DNA of 64,000 nucleotides, taken from assembly GCA_023229575.1 (NCBI GenBank), contig JALNYZ010000014.1, forward strand, positions 1 through 64,000, given 5' to 3'. The translations under genes were made by a program, and so were the position numbers. Shown piece by piece: positions 22,228 through 31,294 of the stretch (its first letter is position 1; every line of letters begins with the position of its first letter). This DNA comes from Prolixibacteraceae bacterium (lineage in GTDB: Bacteria > Bacteroidota > Bacteroidia > Bacteroidales > Prolixibacteraceae). The notes beneath the pieces were generated by a model. The model did not search any database, was not told where the DNA came from, and saw only the letters and a list, made by a program, of their open reading frames with translations.

Positions 22228-24162
22228 TCACATTTTGCCAACTTCCTTTACAATGAATTCAGTCCGCCTGTTGGCACTCTTCCCCTCCTCAGTGCTGTTA
22301 TCACCAACCGGAACAGAAAATCCGACACCCTTACCTGTTATTCTATATTGCTCAACGCTTCTTTTCTTCAATTCACTGACGACCGCCCCAGCCCGCTTTT
22401 GTGAGAGAGCGAGGTTGTATGATTCAGTGCCGACATTATCGGTATGTCCAACCACCTCCATGGAGACGGATGGGTTCAATTTCATGAATCTGGCCATCTC
22501 ATCCAGTTGAACCCTGGATTCAGACAGCAACATCCATGAATTAGTCTCAAAAAAGATATTTTTAAGCGTGGTACTTGCCCCGGGCAAAATTGGTTGTAGC
22601 CTGATATTCAACTCTTTTGGCCGATCCTTTGTAAATCCTTTTAACAAGGGAATGTTTTCTGATGAGAACAGGTATCCTTTCCGTGAAATGCTTAATCCGT
22701 AATTTTGACCTGAAGGAAGGCATACAAGAAAGGTGCCATCATTTTCATGTTCGGCAATTTTGCATACAATTTTGTCTGTCAACAAATTAGATAGCACAAT
22801 TTCTGCCCTTAATTTTCTTCCGCTTTTAGCATCTGCTATTTCACCTTTCAGGTAAGACACAGGATCAGGCCGAAGCGAACCGGGGAGTATAAAGAAGAGA
22901 ATGTCACGTCCTCTTGACGGGTCATGATCGGAGGTGAACCAGGCCTTCTCACCTGATATTTCAACAACCATACCTTCTTCATTACTGTTGGTATTAATTT
23001 GAAAACCGAGATTAGCAGGCTCATTGCATTTCCCGTTCATCTTTCTGGCAAAAAAGAGGTCTGTACCGCCAAGTCCGGGCCGGCCATCCGAGGCAAAATA
23101 GAGCGTTTTTCCATCTGCATGCAGAAAGGGCGACATATCATTCCCGGGGGTATTTAATTCCGATACATTCGTAACATTTCCGAATAGCGGAATTCCATCC
23201 GGTGATACGGCCATTTTTTCGGCTTTCCAGATGTCCATTTTACCCAATCCCCCCTTTCTGCTGCTTACAAACATGAGTGTTTCACCGTCAGCCGACAAGC
23301 ATGGTTGCGAATCCCAGGCGCCACTGTTAACGGGTTCACCCATATTCACCGGAACCGTCCAGTTTCCGTTTTTGTTGATTGAAATGTACAGATCGCAACT
23401 GCCAATGCCATCAGACCTTCCACAACCAGTGAAAATCAACAACCGACCATCGGCTGAAAGGGTTTGTGCCCCCTCGTTTTCATCCGTGTTAACGGGATAA
23501 CCTAGCGGGACTGCCTTACGCCAGCCGATTGAATCATGTCTCGAAAGGTAGAAATCTTCCTGTGGCCTGGTAATTTTCAGGCCATTTTTATCCCTGGTTT
23601 CGAGACGGGTGAAGACCAACTCATTGGCTTCAGCGTTGAGTGAGGGCCAGTACTCTTCTGCGGAGGTATTGATCGAATCTCCCGGATCTGTTGGCTGGAA
23701 AGCGACCGGATGTTTAACCGCTTCCACCGAAAACCTGCATGAGGCCAGTAACAATTGCTCATCAGGATTGAGCGACTTTTTAAGCAGTGCAAAATGTTCC
23801 ATTCGCTCAAGCGCCCCATCATATTCTCCTTTTTTGTACAGTAATTCGGCCAAGAACTTAAATCCGGCCGGATAAAGATCGTTAGAAAGTGCTAGACCCT
23901 TTGTTAAATAGGCAAGCTCCTCTTCAGCTTTCCCTGCCTCATGACTAAGGTCTGCCAGTGCAAAGTGGGCCATGTAATAAGTTGAGTCGATCTCAAGAAT
24001 TTCATGCAAAAGTTGCGTGGCTTTCAATGAATTTCCAAGCTGAGATAAGGATAGTGCTTCGCTATAGAGGGTATTCGTCCTATTCGAAATTGCGGACGTA
24101 TTCTGGGCATGAAGCATACCTGAGCTCACTAAAAACGACACTACTGCAATCAACAACTTCAT
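22228..24162 (-). CDS. OmpA-family protein with TPR and PD40/WD40-like repeats
   Basis: A 644-residue outer-membrane-associated protein. The start is set at ATG 24162, which begins the signal peptide MKLLIAVVSFLVSSGMLHAQ; the open frame extends 21 codons further. Residues ~25-150 are TPR-like helices, ~170-410 hold PD40 beta-propeller repeats (PSLNAEANELVFTR, QTLSADGRLLIFTG, PCLSADGETLMFVSSRKG, PFLHADGKTLYFASDG), a carboxypeptidase-regulatory-like domain follows, and the last ~115 residues are an OmpA peptidoglycan-binding domain (VEVVGHTDNVGTESYNLALSQKRA, then ANRRTEFIV). This architecture resembles gliding/secretion-associated PorE-like proteins of the phylum; the precise role is not shown. 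Confidence 0.85.
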   Translation of the reverse strand: MKLLIAVVSFLVSSGMLHAQNTSAISNRTNTLYSEALSLSQLGNSLKATQLLHEILEIDSTYYMAHFALADLSHEAGKAEEELAYLTKGLALSNDLYPAGFKFLAELLYKKGEYDGALERMEHFALLKKSLNPDEQLLLASCRFSVEAVKHPVAFQPTDPGDSINTSAEEYWPSLNAEANELVFTRLETRDKNGLKITRPQEDFYLSRHDSIGWRKAVPLGYPVNTDENEGAQTLSADGRLLIFTGCGRSDGIGSCDLYISINKNGNWTVPVNMGEPVNSGAWDSQPCLSADGETLMFVSSRKGGLGKMDIWKAEKMAVSPDGIPLFGNVTNVSELNTPGNDMSPFLHADGKTLYFASDGRPGLGGTDLFFARKMNGKCNEPANLGFQINTNSNEEGMVVEISGEKAWFTSDHDPSRGRDILFFILPGSLRPDPVSYLKGEIADAKSGRKLRAEIVLSNLLTDKIVCKIAEHENDGTFLVCLPSGQNYGLSISRKGYLFSSENIPLLKGFTKDRPKELNIRLQPILPGASTTLKNIFFETNSWMLLSESRVQLDEMARFMKLNPSVSMEVVGHTDNVGTESYNLALSQKRAGAVVSELKKRSVEQYRITGKGVGFSVPVGDNSTEEGKSANRRTEFIVKEVGKM

Positions 24163-24282
24163 GGTAATAATTGGGCTGATTGGATAAAAATACAATAATA
24201 ATTGCAACGGCGCCAATGCCGACATTTCAATTCATTCGACTACAGGTACCAATTAACCATTTTTTATTTCGACTCTTATCAC

Positions 24283-24406
24283 CCTTCGGCTTCGCTCGGG
24301 GACCGGGGTGTTTGGTCCTGCTTTTGCCCCTTCGGCTACGCTCAGGGAGCACGATCACCGTTTCTTTGTTTCCTCGTTTCCATTCCGCCCTTCGACAAGC
24401 TCAGGG
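24283..24406. repeat. three short CCCTTCG...CAGGG palindromes
   Basis: The gene-free stretch 24163-24443 contains CCCTTCGGCTTCGCTCGGGG (from 24283), CCCTTCGGCTACGCTCAGGG (24328-24347) and CCCTTCGACAAGCTCAGGG (24388-24406). Each can form a small hairpin. The same family recurs, in opposite orientation and in tandem, at 57052-57152. No protein is seen in this stretch. Confidence 0.7.
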
Positions 24407-24443
24407 CAGTGCAGCTCAGGGAGGTTCATCGAAAATGTCACAT

Positions 24444-24472
24444 AAAAAAACCGTCACGGTTGCCCGGACGGT
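24444..24472 (-). terminator. terminator of the fructose-bisphosphate aldolase gene
   Basis: CCGTC (24451-24455) pairs with GACGG (24468-24472), extended by inner pairs CACGG/CCGG; read on the minus strand it is followed by seven T residues (24444-24450). It is 28 bases past the fba stop. Confidence 0.8.
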
Positions 24473-24499
24473 TCTTTCATGAAATAATGTGGTTGAAGA

Positions 24500-25579
24500 T
24501 TACAAGCTGTTGATGGCATTGAGGTCGTCGAATGCCACTTGCAAGCGGGCAATCAGGGCCTCTTCACCTTTTCTTACCCAAACGCGCGGATCGTAAAATT
24601 TCTTGTTGGGTTTGTCGGCTCCTTCCGGGTTACCGATCTGACCCTGCAGATAGTCGTGGTTTTTGGCTTCAAACTGACGGATACCGTCCCAGTATGCCCA
24701 TTGGGTATCTGTGTCGATGTTCATTTTGATGACGCCGTAGCCGATGGCCTCGCGGATCTCAGCGTGTGAAGAGCCTGAACCTCCATGGAAAACGAAATTT
24801 ACAGGATGTTCGTCCTTCAAACCCAATTTGGCTTTGATGTATTCCTGAGAGTTTTTCAGGATAACCGGCATCAACTTAACATTACCCGGTTTGTAAACGC
24901 CGTGAACATTGCCGAAGGATGCAGCAATGGTAAAATTGGATGATATTTTGCTTAATTCTTCATAAGCATAGCACACATCAGCAGGCTGGGTATAGAGCAG
25001 GCTATTGTCGACACCACTGTTATCGATGCCATCTTCTTCACCACCGGTGATTCCAAGTTCGATTTCGAGGGTCATGCCCATTTTACTCATGCGCTCAAGA
25101 TAGCGTTTGCATATTTCAATATTCTCGATGAGAGGCTCTTCTGAAAGGTCCAACATGTGCGAGCTAAAGAGTGGTTTGCCTGTTTGTGCGAAGTGTTTTT
25201 CACTTTCTTCGAGCAGACCATCGATCCAGGGAAGCAATTTCTTGGCGGCATGGTCGGTATGCAGTACCACACGTACACCATAAGCTTCGGCCAAAGTGTG
25301 AATGTGTTTGGCGCCTGCAACGGCTCCAAGAATACCCGCTTTCTGACCTTCCAGCTTCAAGCCTTTACCGGCATTGAAAATGGCGCCTCCATTGGAGAAT
25401 TGAATCATTACGGGAGCATTGGCGATTACCGCAGCTTCCATGATGGCGTTCACAGATGATGAACCTACAACGTTGACAGCCGGAATCGCAAAATTGTTTG
25501 CTTTGGCTACTTTAAAAATGTATTGCAAGTCGGTCCCGGAAACCACGCCCGGCTTTACAACCTCAGCTATTCTGTTCAT
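24500..25579 (-). CDS. fba: class II fructose-bisphosphate aldolase
   Basis: A 359-residue FbaA-type zinc aldolase of glycolysis and gluconeogenesis, cleaving fructose 1,6-bisphosphate to dihydroxyacetone phosphate and glyceraldehyde 3-phosphate. It has FAIPAVNVVGSSSVNAIMEAA, the zinc histidines of VVLHTDHAAKKLLPWIDGLL and FGNVHGVYKPGNVKL, LVFHGGSGS-type VNFVFHGGSGSSHAEI and the phosphate-binding KMNIDTDTQWAYWDGIR. Length matches the class IIA group. It is monocistronic, with a -7-like element upstream and a strong terminator downstream. Confidence 0.93.
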   Translation of the reverse strand: MNRIAEVVKPGVVSGTDLQYIFKVAKANNFAIPAVNVVGSSSVNAIMEAAVIANAPVMIQFSNGGAIFNAGKGLKLEGQKAGILGAVAGAKHIHTLAEAYGVRVVLHTDHAAKKLLPWIDGLLEESEKHFAQTGKPLFSSHMLDLSEEPLIENIEICKRYLERMSKMGMTLEIELGITGGEEDGIDNSGVDNSLLYTQPADVCYAYEELSKISSNFTIAASFGNVHGVYKPGNVKLMPVILKNSQEYIKAKLGLKDEHPVNFVFHGGSGSSHAEIREAIGYGVIKMNIDTDTQWAYWDGIRQFEAKNHDYLQGQIGNPEGADKPNKKFYDPRVWVRKGEEALIARLQVAFDDLNAINSL

Positions 25580-25606
25580 AATGAAATGATTTAATTTTTA
25601 CGACCA

Positions 25607-25614
25607 CAAAGTTA
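25607..25614 (-). promoter_or_regulatory. -7 element upstream of fba
   Basis: On the minus strand this reads TAACTTTG, a perfect TAnnTTTG, 28 bases before the fba start codon. No good TTTG lies at the expected -33 distance. Confidence 0.45.
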
Positions 25615-25741
25615 TGCATTCAAATTGATATTTGAATACAATGAATATTAAGATTAAGTAAACAAATGAGAATGAAGAATTGAAACGAAGAAACGGAGAA
25701 ACGAAAGTTTAGAAAGCCAAACTTACGATGTGACGAAAAAG

Positions 25742-26431
25742 CTATGGTTTAACCCTTCTATAGATACAATTCAGGCTTTGACACAAGGCACACGGGTAGT
25801 CGCGGTAGCTTACCTCTTTACCTATTCCAATCACGCCACTGATTGATTTAACAGGGTTCATCAAGGCGGACGGGGTGAGCGTGACCCCGCATGGGGAAGG
25901 AGGAAAGAGCGTAAAGAGCGTGTGCTGATCTGAAACATCCCAGTGGCAATATCCCGGACTGTAACGGTTGGTGGTAGTTTGACCCGGAGGTAATTCTTTC
26001 CGGATGAGTTGGTGCATCCGGTCACCGGCCGCCTCCGTCAGGAATATCCCCACCTGGTCATAGATATACCCTTTGGCAGGATCCTCTCCTATCAACATGG
26101 CCGTGGATTTATCGCTGATGGCTTTACCTGCTGTACAGACAAAGAAAAGCAACGCTTCAGAATTTCTAAGCTCTTTCAATACCGTTTTCCCTACCTGGAA
26201 GCTCCTTCCATCTGCAACCATCCGTCCATTTGAAGGCTCTGGCCGAACATCCCTGATGATCCGGGAACAGGCTTTTATGTCAGTTTGTTGAGAAGCAAAA
26301 TCCAGTGCTTCACGAAGGTAATCGTCAAACGGGGCCGGAAGCGGGGATTCAGGATAACCAAGGATGGCTTTTAAACCCGGAAGATCAAGTGTCAACTCAT
26401 TAAAATCAAAATTATACTCCCTGATGTCCAT
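25742..26431 (-). CDS. methionine synthase activation-domain protein
   Basis: A 229-residue stand-alone homologue of the C-terminal AdoMet-binding reactivation domain of cobalamin-dependent methionine synthase. The family core is visible: DQVGIFLTEAAGDRMHQLIR, NRYSPGYCHWDVSDQHTLFTLF (the R-x-S-P-G-Y motif) and the C-terminal GVTLTPSALMNPVKSISGVIGIG. The end CALCQSLNCIYRRV has extra cysteines. Start ATG 26431 lies 4 bases after the upstream methyltransferase stop; the open frame extends further upstream but into that gene. It should help reductive methylation of an inactive cob(II)alamin enzyme. Next to it only the homocysteine-methyltransferase module is found, with no cobalamin-binding or folate module in the window. 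Confidence 0.8.
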   Translation of the reverse strand: MDIREYNFDFNELTLDLPGLKAILGYPESPLPAPFDDYLREALDFASQQTDIKACSRIIRDVRPEPSNGRMVADGRSFQVGKTVLKELRNSEALLFFVCTAGKAISDKSTAMLIGEDPAKGYIYDQVGIFLTEAAGDRMHQLIRKELPPGQTTTNRYSPGYCHWDVSDQHTLFTLFPPSPCGVTLTPSALMNPVKSISGVIGIGKEVSYRDYPCALCQSLNCIYRRVKP

Positions 26432-26435
26432 TATC

Positions 26436-27320
26436 TTACAAAGCTTTGACGGCATCCCTGATTTCACGGATATGTTCTGGTGTGGTACCGCAACAGCCTC
26501 CAACAATATTGGCGCCGGCGGCAATGATTCCACTTACCCTGGTTGCCATATCTTCAGGCGATTCGGGGAAAGTGGTTTTCCCATCCACGAAACATGGCAT
26601 TCCGGCATTGGCATGGACCAGTACCGGAACGGAGGAATTGACGGATCGTATCTCTTTCACCATTCCAACCATATCTGCCATACCGTTACCACAATTGGTT
26701 CCTATCAGGTCGGCACCGGCCTGAACGATTGTTTCCGCCATTTCGGACGGGGAGATTCCCATCATGGTACGGAATTCACCCCCGATGATTTTCTGAAATG
26801 TCATGGTACAAAATACTTCACAGTTTGTATTTTCCTTCGCCGCCTTTACTGCAATACGTGCCTCATCGAGGTCGGTCATGGTTTCAATCATGATCGCATC
26901 CACCCCGCCTGCCTCCAAAGCCATGGATTGCTCCTTGAAAGCATCGTAAAGCTCATTTTCTGTCACCTCTTCCATCATCAGCAGTTTCCCGGTAGGGCCA
27001 ACCGAACCAAGAACAAAATGTTTGGGGCCGGCAGCCTCGCGGCTAATTTCCGCTGCCGCTTTGTTGAATTCGTATACCTTATCGCCAAATCCATATTTTT
27101 CAAGTTTAAAACGACTACCCCCAAAACTGTTGGTTTCGATGAGGTCGGCACCGGCAGTAATGTAACTTTGTGCAATATCCAATACATCGTTTGGTCTGGA
27201 TATATTCCACTCTTCCGGACATTCGCCGGGTTTCAGCCCCTTTTGCTGTAGATAAGTACCCCATGCGCCGTCAGACACCAAAATATGTCCCTTTTGTAAT
27301 TCCGCAGTAATCTTTTTCAC
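26436..27320 (-). CDS. homocysteine S-methyltransferase module (MetH N-terminal type)
   Basis: A 294-residue Zn-dependent S-methyltransferase barrel like the first module of MetH. It carries LVSDGAWGTYLQQKGLKPGECPEEWN, AGADLIETNSFGGSRFKLEKYG, and the three zinc cysteines in GADLIGTNCGNGM and IVGGCCGTTPEHI. Full MetH is about 1200 residues with folate, cobalamin and activation modules; here the first and last modules are separate adjacent genes. The methyl donor could be a free corrinoid protein encoded elsewhere, methylcobalamin, or another methylated compound. A -7-like element (27385-27392) lies upstream. Confidence 0.85.
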   Translation of the reverse strand: MKKITAELQKGHILVSDGAWGTYLQQKGLKPGECPEEWNISRPNDVLDIAQSYITAGADLIETNSFGGSRFKLEKYGFGDKVYEFNKAAAEISREAAGPKHFVLGSVGPTGKLLMMEEVTENELYDAFKEQSMALEAGGVDAIMIETMTDLDEARIAVKAAKENTNCEVFCTMTFQKIIGGEFRTMMGISPSEMAETIVQAGADLIGTNCGNGMADMVGMVKEIRSVNSSVPVLVHANAGMPCFVDGKTTFPESPEDMATRVSGIIAAGANIVGGCCGTTPEHIREIRDAVKAL

Positions 27321-27384
27321 AAGTAAATAATTTGTTTTTCAAATACCAGGTGGAAATTCCAACCCGGATGAGCTCAGTTCGATT

Positions 27385-27392
27385 CAAAGATA
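27385..27392 (-). promoter_or_regulatory. -7 element upstream of the methyltransferase pair
   Basis: On the minus strand this reads TATCTTTG, a perfect TAnnTTTG, 65 bases before the start codon. The -33 TTTG is not clear. The leader in between can form a hairpin (CCAGGTGGAA/TTCCAACCCGG near 27346-27366). The remaining gap to 27560 shows nothing more. Confidence 0.4.
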
Positions 27393-27560
27393 ATTAAAAA
27401 TAAAATTAAGCGACAGAAAGCATTGGGTTCAAATTGACTTCCTGGTATTTTTGCCTTCCAGAGAAAATTTAAATAATTTTTGTAACCTTTTCTATTTGTA
27501 ATCGTTCTAAATAATAAACCTTAGATTGACAATCAATAACACATCCAAAATTTAATCAAA

Positions 27561-28010
27561 ATGAAAAGGAACGAATTTTTCTCTGCCATTGGCATTTCTG
27601 CTGGCATGATTTTTATGGCTCCTGTACTTTCATCGTGCAGCAAGGATATTACTGATCCAACCAATCCGGGAGGAGGAGGAAACCCTGGAGGAGGCACCGG
27701 TGCAGTCGATTTTACACTTGACTTAACTTCACCGACTTACGCAGCGCTTAACAACAACGGCGGATCCATTGTCAAAGACAACATCATTGTAGCACGTACC
27801 GCAGCCGGGACCTTTGTTGCACTCACCTCCATTTGTTCCCATCAGCAATACAACCCGATCGCATTTGAAAGTGCCAACAACAGGTTTCACTGTCCTAATC
27901 ATGGCTCCAATTTTGGACTGGATGGGGCTGTCATCAATGGACCGGCAACCTCTGCACTGAAAAAATACAATGTACAACTCACCGGCACCAATCTGAGGAT
28001 TTACGCCTGA
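27561..28010 (+). CDS. Rieske [2Fe-2S] lipoprotein
   Basis: A 149-residue exported protein with a lipoprotein signal (MKRNEFFSAIGISAGMIFMA, lipobox LSSC with C26), a glycine-rich linker (NPGGGGNPGGG), and a Rieske domain. The cluster ligands are present: C92-x-H94 in ICSHQQ and C111-x2-H114 in CPNHGSNF. It probably transfers electrons in the periplasm or at a membrane surface. It is shorter than a bc1-complex Rieske subunit and no cytochrome gene is adjacent, so it may serve an oxidase or peroxidase-like partner encoded elsewhere. Confidence 0.85.
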   Translation: MKRNEFFSAIGISAGMIFMAPVLSSCSKDITDPTNPGGGGNPGGGTGAVDFTLDLTSPTYAALNNNGGSIVKDNIIVARTAAGTFVALTSICSHQQYNPIAFESANNRFHCPNHGSNFGLDGAVINGPATSALKKYNVQLTGTNLRIYA

Positions 28011-28064
28011 TCATATACTTTCTGATATCTTATAGATTTGTTGTTCACCATTAAACTAAGGAAA

Positions 28065-28448
28065 ATGGAAAAGACGGAAAACGCACTCAACTGGTTTGAA
28101 ATTGCAGTCAATGATATCAAGAGGGCTCAAAAATTTTACGAGACCGTTTTTGAAATTGAAATGCATAGTGATGAAATGATGGGAATGAAGATGGCAGTCT
28201 TTATTACGGATGACAGCACCGGGAAAGTATCTGGTGCATTGGTTCAGAGTGATATGCACAAACCTGGTGTTGATGGGGTTACCATCTATCTGAATGGCAA
28301 TCCTGATTTGGACATCCCCCTGGGAAAAATCAATGGTGCCGGGGGAAAGGTTTTAATGCCTAAAACCCTTGTCAGTGACAATGTCGGTTATATGGCCTTT
28401 TTTATGGATACAGAGGGCAATAAAATAGGTTTGCATTCCCGGAATTAA
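28065..28448 (+). CDS. VOC family (glyoxalase/bleomycin-resistance-like) protein
   Basis: A 127-residue vicinal-oxygen-chelate fold protein, start ATG 28065. NWFEIAVNDIKRAQKFYETVFEIEM is the first beta-alpha-beta unit, and GYMAFFMDTEGNKIGLHS is the closing D-P/T-E-G-N-x-I-G-L motif. Metal ligands and substrate cannot be assigned. These small enzymes often act on glyoxal adducts or aromatic compounds or sequester drugs. It lies 54 bases downstream of the Rieske gene on the same strand and may be in the same transcript, ending at the hairpin 28457-28485. Confidence 0.8.
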   Translation: MEKTENALNWFEIAVNDIKRAQKFYETVFEIEMHSDEMMGMKMAVFITDDSTGKVSGALVQSDMHKPGVDGVTIYLNGNPDLDIPLGKINGAGGKVLMPKTLVSDNVGYMAFFMDTEGNKIGLHSRN

Positions 28449-28456
28449 CAACATAT

Positions 28457-28485
28457 ACCTGACAGGTTTAGGAAACCTGTCAGGT
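28457..28485. terminator. bidirectional terminator between VOC and xylose operon
   Basis: ACCTGACAGGTTT (28457-28469) and AAACCTGTCAGGT (28473-28485) form a perfect 13-bp stem with a three-base loop, between two convergent genes whose stops are 9 and 6 bases away. T/A-rich sequence flanks both sides. Confidence 0.8.
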
Positions 28486-28490
28486 AAAAC

Positions 28491-29876
28491 TCATTTTTTC
28501 TTCAACCACATACTTTCCATCTCTTCGAGAGTTTTACCTTTGGTTTCAGGAACCATCTTCCATACGAAAACAAACGAGAGAAGACTCATTGCTCCGTAGA
28601 ACCAATAGGTCACGCCACCACTAAATTCCATCATGGCAGGGTAAGTGGACGAAATGAAATAGTTGGCTGCCCACTGGGAGGCGACAGCGATGGCAATGGC
28701 CCGGCCCCTGATCTTGTTTGGAAAGATTTCAGAAATCAGCACCCAGCAGATCGGTCCCCAAGACATCATAAAAGATGCGGTGTAAATGATGATGAAGACC
28801 AGCGTACTGATACCGATCACCTTCATAAAGGCAAGAGCACCAATGGCAAACATTCCTAAGGCCATGCCGATCGAACCTATCATGAGGAGTATTTTACGGC
28901 CATATTTATCCACAGTAGCGATAGCTATGACAGTAAATATCACATTCACCAAGCCCATTACAACGGTTTGAAGCATAGATGCGTCTTTGGCTGCACCCAT
29001 ACTTTCAAAGATGCGAGGGGCATAGTACAAGGCGACATTGATGCCAACAAATTGCTGAAAAACTGAAAGAAGTATTCCGATGACAATGACCACCTTTCCA
29101 TAGGCAAAAAGCTTTTCGGAGGAGGCTTCTACCGATTTTTTGATCTCCTGCAGTATCGTTTTTGCCTTCTCTTTTCCATTGATCCTTGTCAAAATGTGGA
29201 GCGCCTGCTCGTCATGGTTGTGCAGAGCCAAATACCTGGGCGTCTCGGGTACGAAAAACAACAGTATCGCAAAAATACCGGATGGTATGGCCGCTGAGGT
29301 AAACATCCAGCGCCATCCAATGGTGTTGATCCATTCGAGGGTCTGACCGTGGGCGATGCCATAATTGACGAAATAAACCACCAGCATACCAAAAATAATG
29401 GCAAACTGGTTGAAAGAAACCAACCTGCCCCGGATCTCTGCAGGGGCAATTTCACCAATGTACATCGGACATACTGCCGAAGCAATTCCAACGCCAATAC
29501 CGCCAATGATCCGATAGAAATTGAACATGAACAACAATCCCATGGTTGGTACTCCTTTGGTAAAGAAGAAGGTTTCGGGCCAGCCGGATCCGAGTGCAGA
29601 GATAAAAAAGAGCAAGGCTGCAAGCATCAGTGAATTTTTGCGTCCCAGCTTCGATGCCGCCAGTCCTGAAACCATTCCTCCCAGAATACATCCGATCAGG
29701 GCGCTGGAGATGGTTGCTCCATGTGCCAGTGATCCCAATCCCAGGCCGTGGATCAAATAGAGCTGAATCGATTTTTCGGCTCCCGAAATAACTGCGGTAT
29801 CGTATCCGAACAATAGTCCGCCCAGTGTGGCCACCATGGTAATGCCGACCACATAAGTAGTGCTGTGCTGCTTCAT
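28491..29876 (-). CDS. sugar porter, probable xylose:H+ symporter
   Basis: A 461-residue major facilitator of the sugar porter family with 12 membrane helices. Signature motifs are GYDTAVISGAEKSI, GRKNSLMLAALLFF, RIIGGIGVGIASAVCPMYIGEIAPAEIRGRLVSFNQF, VPETPRYLALH, and VPETKGKTLEEME at the end. The Q-Q-F-V-G-I-N-V-A-L-Y-Y-A-P segment is that of XylE-type xylose/glucose carriers. It starts 3 bases after xylA, so it is the last gene of the xylose operon and most likely imports D-xylose. Confidence 0.88.
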   Translation of the reverse strand: MKQHSTTYVVGITMVATLGGLLFGYDTAVISGAEKSIQLYLIHGLGLGSLAHGATISSALIGCILGGMVSGLAASKLGRKNSLMLAALLFFISALGSGWPETFFFTKGVPTMGLLFMFNFYRIIGGIGVGIASAVCPMYIGEIAPAEIRGRLVSFNQFAIIFGMLVVYFVNYGIAHGQTLEWINTIGWRWMFTSAAIPSGIFAILLFFVPETPRYLALHNHDEQALHILTRINGKEKAKTILQEIKKSVEASSEKLFAYGKVVIVIGILLSVFQQFVGINVALYYAPRIFESMGAAKDASMLQTVVMGLVNVIFTVIAIATVDKYGRKILLMIGSIGMALGMFAIGALAFMKVIGISTLVFIIIYTASFMMSWGPICWVLISEIFPNKIRGRAIAIAVASQWAANYFISSTYPAMMEFSGGVTYWFYGAMSLLSFVFVWKMVPETKGKTLEEMESMWLKKK

Positions 29877-29879
29877 GGA

Positions 29880-31205
29880 TTAAATGTAGCAGTTAATCAA
29901 CTGTTCCAGCATCTCTTGTTTGCCACTGATCTGTTTTGGTTCACCAACCTCTTTGGCTATGTTATAAAGATCAGTTAAGTTGAGTTTACCTGCTTCGTAT
30001 GCTGCTCCCTTGCCCGAATCGTAAGAGGCATAACGGTTGGCCTTCAATTTCAGATAATCCGAATCATTCAGCATTTTATCGGCAATTACCAGCGAGCGGG
30101 CAAAAACATCCATACCACCGATATGAGCCATGAAAATATCTTCCATATCCGTTGAATTACGACGGGTTTTTGCATCGAAATTAATTCCCCCTGTGGTGAA
30201 TCCTCCAGCCAGAATAATTTCCAACATCGCCTCCGTAATCTCATAAATATTTGTTGGAAACTCGTCTGTATCCCATCCGTTTTGATAGTCACCCTTGTTA
30301 GCATCGATCGATCCAAACATACCGTTGTCGCGGGCTGTGCGCAATTCGTGGGCAAATGTGTGGCCTGCCAATGTGGCATGGTTTACCTCAATGTTCAATC
30401 TGAAATCATTTTCCAATCCGTGAGCCCGCAGGAAGCCAATGACCGTCTGGGTATCGAAATCGTATTGGTGTTTCATTGGCTCCATCGGTTTTGGCTCAAT
30501 CAGGAAGGTTCCTTTGAACCCTAGTTTGCGGGCATGGTCGCGGGCAGTGGCAAGAAATCTGCCCATGTGTTCCAACTCTCGCTTGGTATCGGTATTGTGG
30601 AGGCTCATGTAGCCTTCACGTCCTCCCCAGAATACATAATTGGCGCCTCCCAGCGCGATGGTAGCCTCCATGGCATTCTTGACCTGAACGGCAGCATTGG
30701 TCAACACGTTAAAATCGGGATTGGTCGAAGCGCCGTTCATGTAGCGTGGGTTAGAGAAAACATTGGCAGTGCCCCAAAGCAATTTGGCTCCGGTAGCCTG
30801 TTGACGTTCTTTGGCAAAGTCAATCATGTTGGCCAGCCTTTTTTCAATTTCAAAAACAGAACCGTCACCAACCACGTCGGTATCGTGAAAGCAATAAAAT
30901 GGTGCACCGATCTTGCTGATAAATTCGAATGCCGCATCCATGCGCTCTTTGGCCGCGGTCATCTTATCAGATGAACCAACCCAAGGAAAGTTATGGGTAC
31001 CCGGACCAAACGGATCGCCACCTTCACCACAGAATGTATGCCAATAGGCCACGGCAAACCGCAGATACTCTTTCATGGTTTTTCCCAAAACCACTTTGTT
31101 GGCATCGTAATATTTGAAGGCCAATGGGTTTTTCGATTGTGGACCTTCGTATTGAATATGGTCAATACCAGGAAAATACTCTTTGTTTCCTTTAAAAACT
31201 GTCAT
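29880..31205 (-). CDS. xylA: xylose isomerase
   Basis: A 441-residue class II xylose isomerase converting D-xylose to D-xylulose. Diagnostic parts are KEYFPGIDHIQYEGPQSKN, the catalytic histidine in FYCFHDTDVV, VFWGGREGYMSLHNTD, LIEPKPMEPMKHQYDFD, NIEVNHATLAGHTFAHEL, the metal site GSIDANKGDYQNGWDTDEFP, and GGINFDAKTRRNSTDMEDIFMAHIGGMD. An in-frame ATG at 31229 would add eight residues (MEGQIRNK); I take M at 31205 as start because the family begins near there. It lies between the GH127-type gene and the porter. Confidence 0.95.
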   Translation of the reverse strand: MTVFKGNKEYFPGIDHIQYEGPQSKNPLAFKYYDANKVVLGKTMKEYLRFAVAYWHTFCGEGGDPFGPGTHNFPWVGSSDKMTAAKERMDAAFEFISKIGAPFYCFHDTDVVGDGSVFEIEKRLANMIDFAKERQQATGAKLLWGTANVFSNPRYMNGASTNPDFNVLTNAAVQVKNAMEATIALGGANYVFWGGREGYMSLHNTDTKRELEHMGRFLATARDHARKLGFKGTFLIEPKPMEPMKHQYDFDTQTVIGFLRAHGLENDFRLNIEVNHATLAGHTFAHELRTARDNGMFGSIDANKGDYQNGWDTDEFPTNIYEITEAMLEIILAGGFTTGGINFDAKTRRNSTDMEDIFMAHIGGMDVFARSLVIADKMLNDSDYLKLKANRYASYDSGKGAAYEAGKLNLTDLYNIAKEVGEPKQISGKQEMLEQLINCYI

Positions 31206-31294
31206 TTTGTTTCTGATTTGTCCTTCCATTGAAGGTGGTGAATAATAATTTATACTTTGTGATTCACTATTGATAATTTCCCATCCCTACCATA

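Noticed and set aside
22228..24225. Start of the OmpA-family gene at 24225
   Set aside because: The extra 21 residues precede a perfect signal peptide that starts at 24162, so the later ATG is preferred.
27321..27392. Cobalamin or SAM riboswitch upstream of the methyltransferase pair
   Set aside because: Only a short hairpin is visible; the long conserved cores of these riboswitches cannot be found in about 65 bases of leader.
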